Of a stretch of 64,000 bases of DNA, positions 37,223-46,926 are shown piece by piece; position 1 is the first letter of the stretch; each line of letters begins with the position of its first letter. Position numbers and translations under genes: made by a program. The notes under the pieces were generated by a model. It saw only the letters and a list, made by a program, of their open reading frames with translations, was not told where the DNA came from and did no database searches. Location: NCBI GenBank assembly GCA_039183635.1, contig JBCDBL010000003.1, positions 1 through 64,000 of the forward strand, given 5' to 3'. The DNA is from JBCDBL01 sp039183635. GTDB taxonomy: Bacteria; Pseudomonadota; Alphaproteobacteria; Caulobacterales; Parvularculaceae.

Positions 37223-38373
37223 GTCTTTTTAAACGGCGTATAGGATTTCAGCGCCTCGATGCCGGCGTCGGTGTCGCGTCTTTCGGCTGTGAGATAGCGG
37301 TCGATGGCGTCGCGGAAGCTCTCATTGGCGATCCAGTGGGCTGAGCGTGTCGCGACGGGTTCATAGCCTCGGGCAATTTTGTGTTCGCCTTGTGCGCCCG
37401 CCTCGACGCATTTCAGTTTGTGTTCGATGGCGAAGTCGATGGCCTGGTGGTAGCAAAGCTCGAAATGCATAAACGGGATGTCGGCGAGACAGCCCCAGTA
37501 GCGGCCATAAAGCGTGTCGCCGCCAATAAAGTTGAGCGCGCCTGCGACCGGTTCGCCATCGTCCTCGGCGGCGATCAGCAACAGGCGTTCGCGCATGGTT
37601 TCGGCGATGATGTCGAAAAACGCGCGCGTGAGGTAGGGGCGGCCCCATTTGCGCGCGCCGGTGTCCTGATAAAAGAGCCAGAACGCATCCCAGTGGCGCG
37701 GCGTGATCTCGCCGCCCATCAGCTTACGGATGGTGAGCCCGCTCGTGGCTGCGCCGCGCCGCTCGCGACGGATGGCCTTGCGCTTGCGTGAGGCGAGGGT
37801 CTCAAGGAAATCGTCAAAGGTCTCATAGCCGCGATTGAACCAGTGAAACTGTTCGCCAATGCGCGGAAGAAAACCGGCCTCGCTGAGAAGGCGCTGGTCG
37901 GCTTCGTCGATAAAATTAACGTGTACAGATGAAACGCCCATCTGGCCGCAAAGCTGGCGCAGCGCGTTTGCAAGCAGGCGTTTATGGGCCGGCGTTTCGG
38001 CGAGAAGGCGCGGGCCTTGCGCTGGCGTAAAGGGCGCAGCGCTTAGAAGCTTCGGATAGTAGGCGCCGCCGGCGCGCCCATAAGCGTCCGCCCAATGATG
38101 ATCGAAGATATATTCGCCCTGGCTGTGGCCTTTTGCATAAAGGGGCGCGGCGGCTACGAGAGCGCCGGCGTCTTCAACCACGAGGTGTGCGGGCGCCCAG
38201 CCGGTCTCCGCCGTCGCAGACCCGGACCGCTCCAGGGCGTCCAGAAATTCATAGGACACGAACGGATTGAACGGCGCCCCTGGCGGATGGGCGAGACGCT
38301 CCCACGCGGTGGGATCGATATCGCCCATAGACGAAACCGTCCGGGCGGAAAGCGTGTCGCCGCCATCCGGCAT
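37219..38373 (-). CDS. FemAB/GNAT-like acyltransferase (COG3146 type)
   Basis: A 384-residue protein of the peptidoglycan-biosynthesis-associated DUF482/COG3146 family, which has a duplicated GNAT-like fold. Typical segments are PFVSYEFLDALERSGSA, YEFLD..., the RKRKAIRRERR basic patch and GARKWGRPYLTRAFF. The reaction is not established for the family. The correct start is the ATG at 38373, one base after the RidA stop (TGATATG); the frame also opens at a TTG at 38400, which would overlap RidA. It is the second gene of a five-gene minus-strand operon. Confidence 0.88.
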   Translation of the reverse strand: MPDGGDTLSARTVSSMGDIDPTAWERLAHPPGAPFNPFVSYEFLDALERSGSATAETGWAPAHLVVEDAGALVAAAPLYAKGHSQGEYIFDHHWADAYGRAGGAYYPKLLSAAPFTPAQGPRLLAETPAHKRLLANALRQLCGQMGVSSVHVNFIDEADQRLLSEAGFLPRIGEQFHWFNRGYETFDDFLETLASRKRKAIRRERRGAATSGLTIRKLMGGEITPRHWDAFWLFYQDTGARKWGRPYLTRAFFDIIAETMRERLLLIAAEDDGEPVAGALNFIGGDTLYGRYWGCLADIPFMHFELCYHQAIDFAIEHKLKCVEAGAQGEHKIARGYEPVATRSAHWIANESFRDAIDRYLTAERRDTDAGIEALKSYTPFKKT

Positions 38374-38374
38374 A

Positions 38375-38833
38375 TCAGGCGATCTCAAAAACGCCGTCAA
38401 TTTCGACAGCGGCGTTCAGGGGCAGGGATGGCGCGCCGACGGCGGCGCGCGAATGCCGGCCGGCGTCTTCGAAGACATCGACCATGAGATCCGAGGCGCC
38501 GTTGATGACCTTCGGGTGGTCGGTGAAATCGTCGGTTGCGTTGACGAACCCGCCGAGCCGGACCACCCGTTTTAACCGAGCCAAATCCTCACAAGCGGCT
38601 TTGAGCTGCGCGATGAGGTTGATCCCGCACCAGCGCGCCGCGACGACGGCGTCATCGATGGAAACATCGCGCCCAACCTTGCCGGTGATCAAGCCGTCCG
38701 GTGCAAAAGACACCTGGCCGGAGATAAAGACGAGGTCGCCAGATACAACGAAGGGGACGTAATTCGCCACCGGCGCCGCCGGTTCCGGCAGGGTGATCCC
38801 GAGATCGGCGAGGCGGGTTTCGATACTGGCCAT
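38375..38833 (-). CDS. RidA/YjgF family protein
   Basis: A 152-residue RidA-family protein, trimeric enzymes that hydrolyse reactive enamine/imine intermediates from PLP enzymes. The N-terminus (LPEPAAPVANYVPFVVSGDL) and VFISGQVSFAPDG match the longer 150-residue subfamily, which is not canonical RidA (the usual C-terminal GVEIEVVA-type end and Arg are less clear). AGGAG precedes the ATG. First gene of the operon leading to the HIT protein. Confidence 0.9.
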   Translation of the reverse strand: MASIETRLADLGITLPEPAAPVANYVPFVVSGDLVFISGQVSFAPDGLITGKVGRDVSIDDAVVAARWCGINLIAQLKAACEDLARLKRVVRLGGFVNATDDFTDHPKVINGASDLMVDVFEDAGRHSRAAVGAPSLPLNAAVEIDGVFEIA

Positions 38834-38930
38834 GAATGCTCCTGATAGATTTGTGCTTGAAGGGTCAATTTAGGGACTTTTTGCGCGGGCGTCATCGCTG
38901 CTGCTGCAGATGGCCGCCAAAAAAAGGCGT

Positions 38931-40211
38931 TTATCGCCGGCGCAAGGTGCGCCCGGCGCCGATGGCGTCGCCGCCGAATTTGGCGCGGATTTTATCGATA
39001 GCGTCTTCCTGCGCCGCGACTTTTTCAAGGCCGTCGCCGAATAGATCGCCGCTACGCTGGTCAGTTGTTTCCGCAAGCGATGAGAAGCCAACGCCGATAA
39101 GCCGCCATGATTTTCCGGGCGCGGCGTCATGGAGCATGGTCTTCGCCGCCGCGAAGGCGATCCGCGCGAGGTTCGACGGCGCATCGAGAGTGCGCCGGCG
39201 GGTGATGGTCTTGAAGTCGTGCGACTTCAGTTTCAGCGTCACAACACGGCCCTCATAGCCGCTCGCTTTCATGCGTGTAGAAACTTTTTCACACAGGAGC
39301 CATAGCTTGTCTTCGAGCACCGCCACATCGGCGATGTCGGTATTGAACGTCGTTTCGGAAGAAACACTCTTGGTGTCCCGTTCGACCTTGACGCGCCTTA
39401 TGTCCTTGCCGTGTGCGAGCCGTGCAAAGCGCAGCCCAAGCTCGCCATATTTTTTGGCGAGGACGCTTTCGTCTATTTGCTGCAATTGCCCGATGGTGGT
39501 GATCCCGTCGCGCTCCAGCCTGGCGGCGGTCATCTTGCCGACGCCCCACATCTTGCGCACCGGCAGTTGCGCGAGAAACGAGGCGGTCTCCGCGCGCCCG
39601 ATCACCGAAAAGCCCCTCGGTTTGTCGAGGTCCGAGGCGATCTTGGCGAGGAACTTGTTATGGGAGAGGCCGACGGACGCTGAAACACCGAGTTCGGCCT
39701 CAATGCGCGCCTGGAGTTTGGCGAGCATCACCGCCGGCGGCGCGCCATGAATGCGCTCGGTGCCAGAGAGGTCCATAAAGGCTTCATCGATGGAAAGAGG
39801 CTCAACCAGCGGTGTCAGGTCCCGCATCATCTCGCGCACTGCGCGACCGACGGCTACATATTTGGACATGTTCGGCTTGATCACCACCGCATCGGGACAG
39901 GCGGCCTTCGCCTTGAACATCGGCATTGCGGAATGAACGCCATAGGTGCGGGCGATGTAACAGGCGGTGGAGACAACCCCGCGGACGCCGCCGCCGATGA
40001 TCACGGGCTTGTCGGCGAGGGTCGGATCGTCGCGTTTTTCGATGGCGGCGTAGAAGGCGTCGCAGTCTAGATGGCCGATAGCGAGGTTAAGAAGTTCCTG
40101 ATGGCGGGCGATTCGCGGGCTCCCGCAGGCGGTGCAGCGGGCCTCATGAGGGCTCGTCGTGCTTTTAAAGCAGTCTCGGCAGAAGGCAAAAATCGAAATA
40201 TTATCAGGCAT
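38931..40211 (-). CDS. dinB: DNA polymerase IV (Y-family) with N-terminal zinc-ribbon-like segment
   Basis: A 426-residue translesion polymerase. The catalytic palm begins at HLDCDAFYAAIEKRDDP, the SIDEAFMDLSGTERIHG block carries the D-E pair, and the finger/thumb/little-finger regions follow (LGVSASVGLSHNKFLAKIAS). Before the palm there is an extra 45 residues with two CxxC pairs (FCRDCF, CTACGS), a probable zinc ribbon found in several alphaproteobacterial DinB proteins. It is divergent from divK. The C-terminal beta-clamp motif is not obvious. Confidence 0.95.
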   Translation of the reverse strand: MPDNISIFAFCRDCFKSTTSPHEARCTACGSPRIARHQELLNLAIGHLDCDAFYAAIEKRDDPTLADKPVIIGGGVRGVVSTACYIARTYGVHSAMPMFKAKAACPDAVVIKPNMSKYVAVGRAVREMMRDLTPLVEPLSIDEAFMDLSGTERIHGAPPAVMLAKLQARIEAELGVSASVGLSHNKFLAKIASDLDKPRGFSVIGRAETASFLAQLPVRKMWGVGKMTAARLERDGITTIGQLQQIDESVLAKKYGELGLRFARLAHGKDIRRVKVERDTKSVSSETTFNTDIADVAVLEDKLWLLCEKVSTRMKASGYEGRVVTLKLKSHDFKTITRRRTLDAPSNLARIAFAAAKTMLHDAAPGKSWRLIGVGFSSLAETTDQRSGDLFGDGLEKVAAQEDAIDKIRAKFGGDAIGAGRTLRRR

Positions 40212-40361
40212 TTAACCCGCTTTTCGTGGGCGCCGTTAAGCATCGGATGCGCAAGATAAACAATCAATTAAGACCTTTAGCGCAAAAACGAGCAATAGCG
40301 TCAACGAATCGGCGCTGCTAGTGATTGAGGGCTTCCTATGCTCGCGGTGGAAAAGCTAGAT

Positions 40362-40736
40362 ATGTCGGCGGTCCCCAAAACGGTGCTCATTGTTGAAGAC
40401 AACGAGCTGAACATGAAACTGTTTCATGACCTGTTGGAGGCGCATGGCTATAAGACGCTTGAGGCGCGCACGGGCCCTGAGGCGCTGGCGCTTGCGGGCG
40501 AGCATCATCCGGACCTTATCCTGATGGATATCCAGCTGCCTGAAGTATCGGGCCTGGAAGTCACGCAGAAGATTAAAGAAAATCCGGAACTCGCTGAAAT
40601 TCCAGTGGTCGCTGTCACGGCGTTCGCCATGAAAGGCGACGAAGAGCGCATCCGCGCCGGCGGTTGTGAAGATTATATCGCAAAACCCATCTCCGTGACC
40701 TCATTTCTTGAGAAAGTGAAAAGGTATTTGGATTAG
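40362..40736 (+). CDS. divK: single-domain response regulator DivK
   Basis: A 124-residue receiver protein. Phospho-acceptor Asp56 lies in [17 protein letters not shown], the acidic pair is [11 protein letters not shown], and the Lys is in YIAKPIS. The sequence closely follows Caulobacter DivK, which controls cell-cycle phosphosignalling with PleC/DivJ, and the following gene is pleD as in that genus. An ATG at 40338 would add eight residues; the ATG at 40362 gives the normal length. It acts at the cell poles. Confidence 0.95.
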   Translation: MSAVPKTVLIVEDNELNMKLFHDLLEAHGYKTLEARTGPEALALAGEHHPDLILMDIQLPEVSGLEVTQKIKENPELAEIPVVAVTAFAMKGDEERIRAGGCEDYIAKPISVTSFLEKVKRYLD

Positions 40737-40783
40737 GTTCCGAGGCTGGGACTTAACTCAAACTCCTGACGCATGAGGTGCCA

Positions 40784-42157
40784 ATGACGGCAAGAGTGCT
40801 GGTCGTTGACGATCTGGAGCCGAACGTAAAGCTGCTTGAGGCAAAGCTTCGAGCGGAGTACTTCGACGTTATCGGCGCCTATTCCGGGGAAGAAGCCCTG
40901 CGTCTGACGACGGAAGAAAAACCGGATATCATCCTCCTGGACGTGATGATGCCGGGCATGGATGGTTTTGAGGTGTGCCGGCGGTTGAAATCCGCGCCGG
41001 AGACCATGCATATCCCCGTGGTGATGGTGACTGCGCTCGACCAACAGGAAGATCGCGTGTCCGGTCTTGAGGCCGGCGCCGACGATTTTCTGACCAAGCC
41101 GGTTGAAGATATCGCACTTTTTGCGCGCGTGCGCTCGTTAACGCGTCTTAAGATGATGACGGACGAATTGCGCATGCGCCACGCCACCGGCAAAGGGCTC
41201 GGCGTCGTCGACGAGATTGACATCGACGGCGATATGTCCGAGCGCCGAATTTTCATCATTGATGACAATGAAGAGCAGGCGGCGAAGCTGAAAGCCTCGC
41301 TCGGCGAGACGTATGCGGTGTCCCATGAGCTCGATCCGGAAATTGCAATAGGCCGGGCGCGTTCGGGCGATTTCGACATGCTGATCGTCAATATGTCGAT
41401 TGAGAAAATGGACCCGTTGCGGCTGTGCTCGTCCATCAGATCGTTTGAGGAAACGCGCCTGACGCCCATCGTTGCGGTGGTGCGCCAGGGCGATACGCGC
41501 AAGCTCGTGCGGGCGCTCGATATCGGCGTGAACGATTACCTTTCGCGGCCAGTGGACCGGAACGAGTTGACCGCGCGCATCACAACGCAGCTGCGCCGCA
41601 AACAATATGTCGATCAATTGCGCTCGTCCTTTCAGGCGAGCCTTGAAATGGCGGTTACGGACCAACTCACCGGGCTCTACAACCGGCGCTATCTCGCAAG
41701 CCATCTCAGCGCCATGTTCGACCGCGCCTACTGGACCGGACGGTCGCTCTCGGTGATGATCCTCGATATCGACCACTTCAAGAGCATCAACGACACCTAT
41801 GGTCACGATGCAGGCGATGCGGTCATCAAGGAATTTGCAAACGCCATCTCAAGCACGATCCGGGGAATCGATCTCGGCTGCCGCTATGGCGGGGAAGAGT
41901 TCCTGATCGCTATGCCGGATACGGACTTTTCGTTCGCCGGCGTCGTCGCTGAGCGGTTGCGCAAAGATATTTCCGACATGCGCTTTGTCGTGAACAGCGG
42001 CCGCGATGAAATCAATGTCACCGTTTCCATCGGCATTGCATCGACCGAAAACGGCCCGGAAGAAGACACCGCGCAAAAGCTCATCAAACGCGCCGATGAA
42101 GCTCTCTATGAGGCCAAAAATGGCGGGCGGAACCGGGTGATCAACTCTGCGGCGTAA
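40784..42157 (+). CDS. pleD: PleD-type diguanylate cyclase response regulator
   Basis: A 457-residue protein with two receiver domains and a GGDEF domain. REC1 has the phospho-acceptor Asp53 (ILLDVMMPG). REC2 (about 150-270) carries Asn where the Asp should be (LIVNMSI), as in Caulobacter PleD, so it is an adaptor. The cyclase has GGEEF at 369-373 and the inhibitory site RGID at 360-363. It makes c-di-GMP at the pole during the swarmer-to-stalked transition. ATG 40784 is used (GAGG upstream); the frame also opens at GTG 40778. Confidence 0.96.
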   Translation: MTARVLVVDDLEPNVKLLEAKLRAEYFDVIGAYSGEEALRLTTEEKPDIILLDVMMPGMDGFEVCRRLKSAPETMHIPVVMVTALDQQEDRVSGLEAGADDFLTKPVEDIALFARVRSLTRLKMMTDELRMRHATGKGLGVVDEIDIDGDMSERRIFIIDDNEEQAAKLKASLGETYAVSHELDPEIAIGRARSGDFDMLIVNMSIEKMDPLRLCSSIRSFEETRLTPIVAVVRQGDTRKLVRALDIGVNDYLSRPVDRNELTARITTQLRRKQYVDQLRSSFQASLEMAVTDQLTGLYNRRYLASHLSAMFDRAYWTGRSLSVMILDIDHFKSINDTYGHDAGDAVIKEFANAISSTIRGIDLGCRYGGEEFLIAMPDTDFSFAGVVAERLRKDISDMRFVVNSGRDEINVTVSIGIASTENGPEEDTAQKLIKRADEALYEAKNGGRNRVINSAA

Positions 42158-42281
42158 GGATCGCACCCGCCTTCAAGACATCATCCCCACGCAAAACCTT
42201 GTATGCGCGTCTGGAGCGTGCAAGGCTCGCCCGTGATTTTCGCGGGTAATATGGCCCCGCGGGCAACGATGGGGATGAGCA

Positions 42282-42746
42282 ATGCGGTTACTCCTAAGTA
42301 TTTTCCTGTTGGTGAATATGTCTTCTGCGGCGGCGCAGGAATTGGCGTGTCCTGACGAATATTTCGTGTTGGCGTGCCGCGCGCCTCTGGCGTTTAAAGT
42401 GACGGGCAGGTTTAACTCAGCGGAGCGCAGCGGCGGTTTTACGATCCTGGACCTGGACGAATTGTACGAACTCAACTTTCAGCGCGGCGTCCTCGTCGAC
42501 GGCGCCCCGCGCCAATTCAAAAATGGCGAGTGTACGTTTCTCGACCGTCCTGTTCGGGACACGGAGCCTAACGTTCTCCAATTTAGCTATGTGTCGGCAA
42601 ACTACCTTGACGTGAACAAGTTGGTCATCGATGAAGTAATGCGTTGCAACTCCATACCCGGTTGTCAGTTCCGTATGTGCGTGAAGAGCGACGGCGGCGT
42701 GCTTGACGCCGAGTTGTCGTCGGCCGTCATCAAGCCGGGCGGATGA
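42282..42746 (+). CDS. small secreted protein, unknown function
   Basis: A 154-residue protein with a signal peptide (1-18, SSAAAQ), then a cysteine-rich mature part (about six Cys) with the repeat-like stretches LACRAPLAF, CTFLDRPVRD and MRCNSIPGCQFRMC. Disulfides are likely. No family is recognised. A GGGGA lies six bases before the ATG. It stands alone, downstream of pleD and opposite to rpmG. Confidence 0.7.
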   Translation: MRLLLSIFLLVNMSSAAAQELACPDEYFVLACRAPLAFKVTGRFNSAERSGGFTILDLDELYELNFQRGVLVDGAPRQFKNGECTFLDRPVRDTEPNVLQFSYVSANYLDVNKLVIDEVMRCNSIPGCQFRMCVKSDGGVLDAELSSAVIKPGG

Positions 42747-42787
42747 GGCGCGGCGCGCAGGTCTAAGTCATGTTCCGCACATCAAAA

Positions 42788-42810
42788 AAGCCGCCCGAAT
42801 ACGGCGGCTT
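42788..42810 (-). terminator. rpmG terminator
   Basis: AAGCCGCC pairs with GGCGGCTT and on the minus strand is followed by a run of Ts. It lies 34 bases after the rpmG stop. Confidence 0.8.
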
Positions 42811-42843
42811 TCGTTCGCAAAGATCGTTGTCGCGAAGCGCGCG

Positions 42844-43011
42844 TTACTTGATCTTGCCTTCTTTAAAATCGACATGCTTGCGCGCGACCGGATCGTATTT
42901 CTTCAAGACGAGCTTTTCGGTCATGGTGCGGGTGTTCTTCTTGGCGACATAGAAGTAGCCCGTGCCGGCGGTCGAGTTCAGCCGAATTTTTACCGTTGTC
43001 GGTTTCGCCAT
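42844..43011 (-). CDS. rpmG: 50S ribosomal protein L33
   Basis: A 55-residue basic ribosomal protein of the large subunit (exit-site region). Reading the minus strand from the ATG at 43011 gives [20 protein letters not shown], then [10 protein letters not shown] and a [10 protein letters not shown] block, as in alphaproteobacterial L33. It is the cysteine-free (non-zinc) form. It is near divK-pleD as in Caulobacter. Confidence 0.97.
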   Translation of the reverse strand: MAKPTTVKIRLNSTAGTGYFYVAKKNTRTMTEKLVLKKYDPVARKHVDFKEGKIK

Positions 43012-43135
43012 GAGAATCTCCATCGGTGGGCGAGAGCTCGCCCGAAGCGAGCGCGGAAAATAGCCGCCGCGCCGTCCAAGTCAAGCGGTAATCGGGTCTT
43101 GAAGCCAAAAACGCCGGCGCGAGGAGTGAAAACGC

Positions 43136-43594
43136 CTAAACCGCAGGGCTCGGCGTGTCGTCCGGCCCCGCAAAGCCATGCATCCGGTGGGCCCATTGCA
43201 GGCCCACAAGCGCGCCCTTGCAGATCGGCAGCATCCAGAGCGTCGCCAGGAGAATCGTCGGGCTCCAGATGGCGAATTGCAGCCACATGGGCGGGTCGAA
43301 CAACTGCTTAACGGCGAGGGCGAGCGGCACGACGATATGACCAACAATGAATATTGTGAAATAGGGCGGGGCGTCATCGGCCTGGTGGCGCCCGTCAATA
43401 TCGAGCCTGCAATGGTCGCAAGCGTCCACCGTTCTTGAATAACCGCGGAGGAGGCGCCCGCGCCCGCATCGGGGGCATTTTTTGCGCGCACCGCGTCCCA
43501 TGGCCGTCAGCCATGGGCGTTGGCCAGTGGCTTCCCCGCCGAATTCCTGCAGGCCGGCGTCTCCCGATGCGGCGATGGTCGATGTTTCGGTCAT
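43136..43594 (-). CDS. DUF983 membrane protein with N-terminal zinc ribbon
   Basis: A 152-residue protein: a Cys4 zinc ribbon (KCPRCGRGRLL ... CDHCRLDIDG) followed by two to three membrane helices (YFTIFIVGHIVVPLALAV, FAIWSPTILLATLWMLPI). That is the DUF983 family, of unknown function, often near cytochrome-oxidase or other membrane genes. The start is uncertain: ATG 43594 is used, a GTG at 43660 would extend it by 22 residues. Confidence 0.85.
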   Translation of the reverse strand: MTETSTIAASGDAGLQEFGGEATGQRPWLTAMGRGARKKCPRCGRGRLLRGYSRTVDACDHCRLDIDGRHQADDAPPYFTIFIVGHIVVPLALAVKQLFDPPMWLQFAIWSPTILLATLWMLPICKGALVGLQWAHRMHGFAGPDDTPSPAV

Positions 43595-43880
43595 AGCGGG
43601 GTGAGGCTCGCGCAGCCCGACGATGGACGCAACGCGCCCATTCGCCTCAGTCGCGCCCACGTAAGGGCGCGCAGCCTAAATCAGCATCTTGTGTGGTTAA
43701 CAAACAGGGTGACGCGCGGGAAACGCACGCGCACGTGAAAAAGGGCGTGCATGTCGTGAGCGGACGCCGGCTCGCTTTTCCTTTAGAGTCGGTTGCATAT
43801 TCTTCGAAAGGGTGGGCGCGCCGGCTTACGGGCCGAAAAGTCAACAATGATCGCCCTGGCGAACAAAAGGGATGGAAGCG

Positions 43881-44336
43881 ATGCTGAAATGGATATTCGC
43901 CCTGGCGCTGGGCGCGTTTTTGATTTTCTTCGGTGTGATGAAGTTTACGGGCGGCGCCCATATCTTTCCCTATATCGAATATAAGGCGACAGCGCTCGGA
44001 TTGCCCTTTGCAGATCTTGCCTATCCTTTCGGCAATAACGCGACCGGCGCGCTGGAGCTTCTGGCGGGCGTTCTCCTGATCGTTCCCATGACCCGCCGAC
44101 TCGGCGCCATGCTCGCGGTGGCGCCCTTCTTTGGGGCGGTTCTTTTCCACCTGTCGCCGGCGCTCGGCGTCGTCACGCCCGCTGGTTATTCGACGCCGAC
44201 GCCCTCCGCCGCGCTCGCCGCAGGCGGGCCGTTCTCGGCGGCCGACTTCTCGGGCGAGACCAATGTGTTGTTCATGATAGCCGCGGGCGGTCTCGTGTTG
44301 GCGATCGTCAATCTGATCGTCCAGCGCGTACGTTAG
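43881..44336 (+). CDS. DoxX-like membrane protein
   Basis: A 151-residue membrane protein with four helices (5-22, 45-75, 79-98, 125-148), the size and pattern of DoxX-like proteins (FGVMKFTGG, LELLAGVLLIVP). Roles in this family are poorly known. AAAGGG lies nine bases before the ATG at 43881; ATG 43872 is closer but too near the site. Its stop overlaps the purB stop on the opposite strand by a few bases. Confidence 0.8.
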   Translation: MLKWIFALALGAFLIFFGVMKFTGGAHIFPYIEYKATALGLPFADLAYPFGNNATGALELLAGVLLIVPMTRRLGAMLAVAPFFGAVLFHLSPALGVVTPAGYSTPTPSAALAAGGPFSAADFSGETNVLFMIAAGGLVLAIVNLIVQRVR

Positions 44337-45637
44337 CCACCAAAGACGCGCGCGAAAATCGTATCCACATGTTTGGTGTGGTAGGTGAGATCAAAGAGGG
44401 CGTCGATCTCTTCCGCGCTAACGCGTGAAACGACCTCTTCATCCGCCTTCAGATTATCGAGGAACTGGCCTTCGCCGCGCCATGCGGGCATCGCATTGCG
44501 CTGGACGAGGCGGTAGGCGTCCTCGCGGGAAACGCCGGCCTGGGTGAGCGCGAGGAGAACCCGCTGTGAGTGCACGAGACCGCCGAGGCGGTCGAGGTTC
44601 GCCTGCATGCGTTCCGGATAGACGACGAGCTTTTCGATGACCCCCGCCAGGCGATGCAGCGCAAAGTCTAGGTGGATCGTCGCGTCGGGGCCGATCCCGC
44701 GTTCGACGGAAGAGTGCGAGATATCGCGTTCGTGCCAGAGAGCGACATTTTCCATCGCCGGCGTCGCGCACATGCGCACAAGGCGAGCAAGGCCCGTGAG
44801 ATTTTCTGTCAGGATCGGGTTGCGCTTATGGGGCATCGCGGAGGAGCCCTTCTGGCCTGCGGAAAAATATTCCTCCGCCTCGAGAACTTCAGAGCGCTGC
44901 AGGTGGCGGACCTCGACGGCGAACCGCTCAACGGACGACGCGATCAGCCCGAGCGCGGAGAAGAACGCCGCATGACGGTCGCGGGGGATGACCTGCGTTG
45001 AGATGGGCTCGACCTCAAGGCCCATCTGGTCGGCCACATATTCTTCAACCGACGGATCGATATTCGCGAATGTGCCCACCGCGCCGGAGATGGCGCAGAC
45101 GGCTATTTCAGATCGCGCGGCTACAAGGCGCGCCCGTGCGCGCTCAAATTCTGCGAAGAACGTCGCGAGCTTGAGCCCGAAGGTTGTGGGCTCGGCGTGG
45201 ATGCCGTGGCTGCGCCCGACGCAAAGCGTCATTTTGTGTTCTTCCGCGCGCGCCTTGAGCGCTGCGAGAACGCGGTCCATCCCCGAAAGCAGGAGATCGC
45301 TCGCCCGCGTCAGCTGCACCGACAGGCAGGTGTCGAGCACGTCCGATGACGTCATGCCCTGATGGACGAAGCGCGCTTCCGGCCCGATGATTTCAGCGAG
45401 ATGCGTCAGGAACGCGATGACGTCGTGCTTCACCTCGCGTTCGATTTCGTCGATGCGCGCGATATCGAAGGCAGCGTCCTTGCCCTTGGCCCAGACGGTC
45501 TCGGCCGCTTCTTTCGGGATTACCCCAAGCTCAGCCATGCGGGTCGCAGCATGAGCTTCGATTTCGAACCAGATGTTAAACTTCGTTTCCGGCGACCAGA
45601 TGGCGGTCATTTCCGGCCGGGCGTAGCGCGGGATCAT
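44333..45637 (-). CDS. purB: adenylosuccinate lyase
   Basis: A 434-residue lyase of the fumarase/aspartase superfamily; it removes fumarate from SAICAR and adenylosuccinate in purine synthesis. Signatures are GSSAMPHKRNPILTEN, the catalytic-loop block, SSDVLDTCLSVQL (conserved TSSDVLDT) and GRSHGIHAEPTTFGLK. Full length with the canonical RYARPEMTAIWSPETKFN start. Convergent with the DoxX-like gene. Confidence 0.98.
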   Translation of the reverse strand: MIPRYARPEMTAIWSPETKFNIWFEIEAHAATRMAELGVIPKEAAETVWAKGKDAAFDIARIDEIEREVKHDVIAFLTHLAEIIGPEARFVHQGMTSSDVLDTCLSVQLTRASDLLLSGMDRVLAALKARAEEHKMTLCVGRSHGIHAEPTTFGLKLATFFAEFERARARLVAARSEIAVCAISGAVGTFANIDPSVEEYVADQMGLEVEPISTQVIPRDRHAAFFSALGLIASSVERFAVEVRHLQRSEVLEAEEYFSAGQKGSSAMPHKRNPILTENLTGLARLVRMCATPAMENVALWHERDISHSSVERGIGPDATIHLDFALHRLAGVIEKLVVYPERMQANLDRLGGLVHSQRVLLALTQAGVSREDAYRLVQRNAMPAWRGEGQFLDNLKADEEVVSRVSAEEIDALFDLTYHTKHVDTIFARVFGG

Positions 45638-45726
45638 GAGACGGCTTCCATTTTTGCAAATATCGCCTGCGGCCTACGCGTCCGCGCGCGCGATGTCAAA
45701 GCGGGAAGGGCGCGCAACCGGGCCTG

Positions 45727-46761
45727 TTACCAGTCCAGAATGACTTTCCCGCACTGGCCCTCTTTCATAATGTCGAAGCCTTTTTGGTACTCGTCGATGG
45801 AAAAGCGATGGGTGAGGATCGGCGACAGGTCGAGCCCACCCTGCAGCATCGCCGCCATTTTGTACCAGGTCTCGAACATGCGCCGCCCGTAGATGCCTTT
45901 GATTTCGAGACCCTTGAAAATCACCTTTTCCCAGTCGGCGCCGGCGCCATTTGGCATGATGCCGAGCATGGCGATTTTGCCGCCATGGTTCATGGTGTCG
46001 AGCATGCCGGCGAAGGCGCTCGGCACGCCGGACATTTCGAGCCCCACATCGAAGCCCTCCGTCATACCAAGCTCGCGCATGGCGTCTTTCAGATCGCGCT
46101 CGCGCACATCGATGGCGAGGGTCGCGCCCATCTTCCTGGCGAGGTCGAGGCGGTATTCATTGACATCCGTGATGACGACATTCCTTGCGCCGACAAACCG
46201 CGCAATCGCCGCCGCCATGATGCCGATGGGCCCGGCGCCGGTGATAACGACGTCTTCGCCCACGAGATCGAAGGCGAGGGCGGTGTGCGCGGCGTTGCCG
46301 AAGGGATCGAAAATCGCGCCCATATCGTCGGAGATGTCGTCCGGAAGCTTGTAGACGTTGAACGCCGGCACCGCGACATATTCCGCAAACGAGCCCGGCC
46401 GGTTGACGCCGACGCCAACGGTGTTGCGGCAAAGGTGGCGTTTGCCGGCGCGGCAGTTGCGGCAATAGCTGCACGTCACGTGGCCTTCCGCCGAGACGCG
46501 GTCGCCGACCTTGAAGGTCGCGTGCTCGGGGTGGACTTCCGAGCCGATGGCGATCACTTCGCCGGCGAACTCATGGCCGACCGTCATCGGCACCGGGATC
46601 GTGTTCTGCGCCCAGTCGTCCCAGTTGTAGATATGGATGTCTGTTCCGCAGATCGCCGATTTCTTGACCTGGATCAAAACGTCATTGGGGCCGATTTCCG
46701 GTTTCGCCGTATCGGCGAGCCAGATGCCTTCTTCGGGTTTCGCTTTCATCAGGGCTTTCAT
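45727..46761 (-). CDS. tdh: L-threonine 3-dehydrogenase
   Basis: A 344-residue zinc-dependent medium-chain dehydrogenase that oxidises threonine to 2-amino-3-ketobutyrate with NAD+. Features: catalytic zinc ligand Cys in [16 protein letters not shown], structural-zinc cysteines [15 protein letters not shown], and the NAD motif [14 protein letters not shown]. Its usual partner kbl is here about 9 kb away at 55734, not adjacent. A terminator-like stem follows on the upstream side. Confidence 0.97.
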   Translation of the reverse strand: MKALMKAKPEEGIWLADTAKPEIGPNDVLIQVKKSAICGTDIHIYNWDDWAQNTIPVPMTVGHEFAGEVIAIGSEVHPEHATFKVGDRVSAEGHVTCSYCRNCRAGKRHLCRNTVGVGVNRPGSFAEYVAVPAFNVYKLPDDISDDMGAIFDPFGNAAHTALAFDLVGEDVVITGAGPIGIMAAAIARFVGARNVVITDVNEYRLDLARKMGATLAIDVRERDLKDAMRELGMTEGFDVGLEMSGVPSAFAGMLDTMNHGGKIAMLGIMPNGAGADWEKVIFKGLEIKGIYGRRMFETWYKMAAMLQGGLDLSPILTHRFSIDEYQKGFDIMKEGQCGKVILDW

Positions 46762-46856
46762 GGGCGGCCTCGCATTGCTGGATTGCTCTAAATTAGCAGG
46801 AAGGTGCGCCCTGCGACAACAAGAACTCGTTATTGTGAGGATTGAGTGAGCTGGGG

Positions 46857-46878
46857 AAGGCGGGTTCCCACCCGCCTT
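46857..46878. terminator. stem-loop between tdh and the oxidase gene
   Basis: AAGGCGGGT/ACCCGCCTT with a four-base loop, followed by TTTT on the plus strand. It lies in the 165-base spacer between tdh and the oxidase gene and could end the oxidase transcript on the minus strand, although the T run is on the plus side. Confidence 0.55.
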
Positions 46879-46926
46879 TTGTGGAGTAATTTGGCATCGA
46901 TTGATTATACGGTCCCCACAGAGCCC

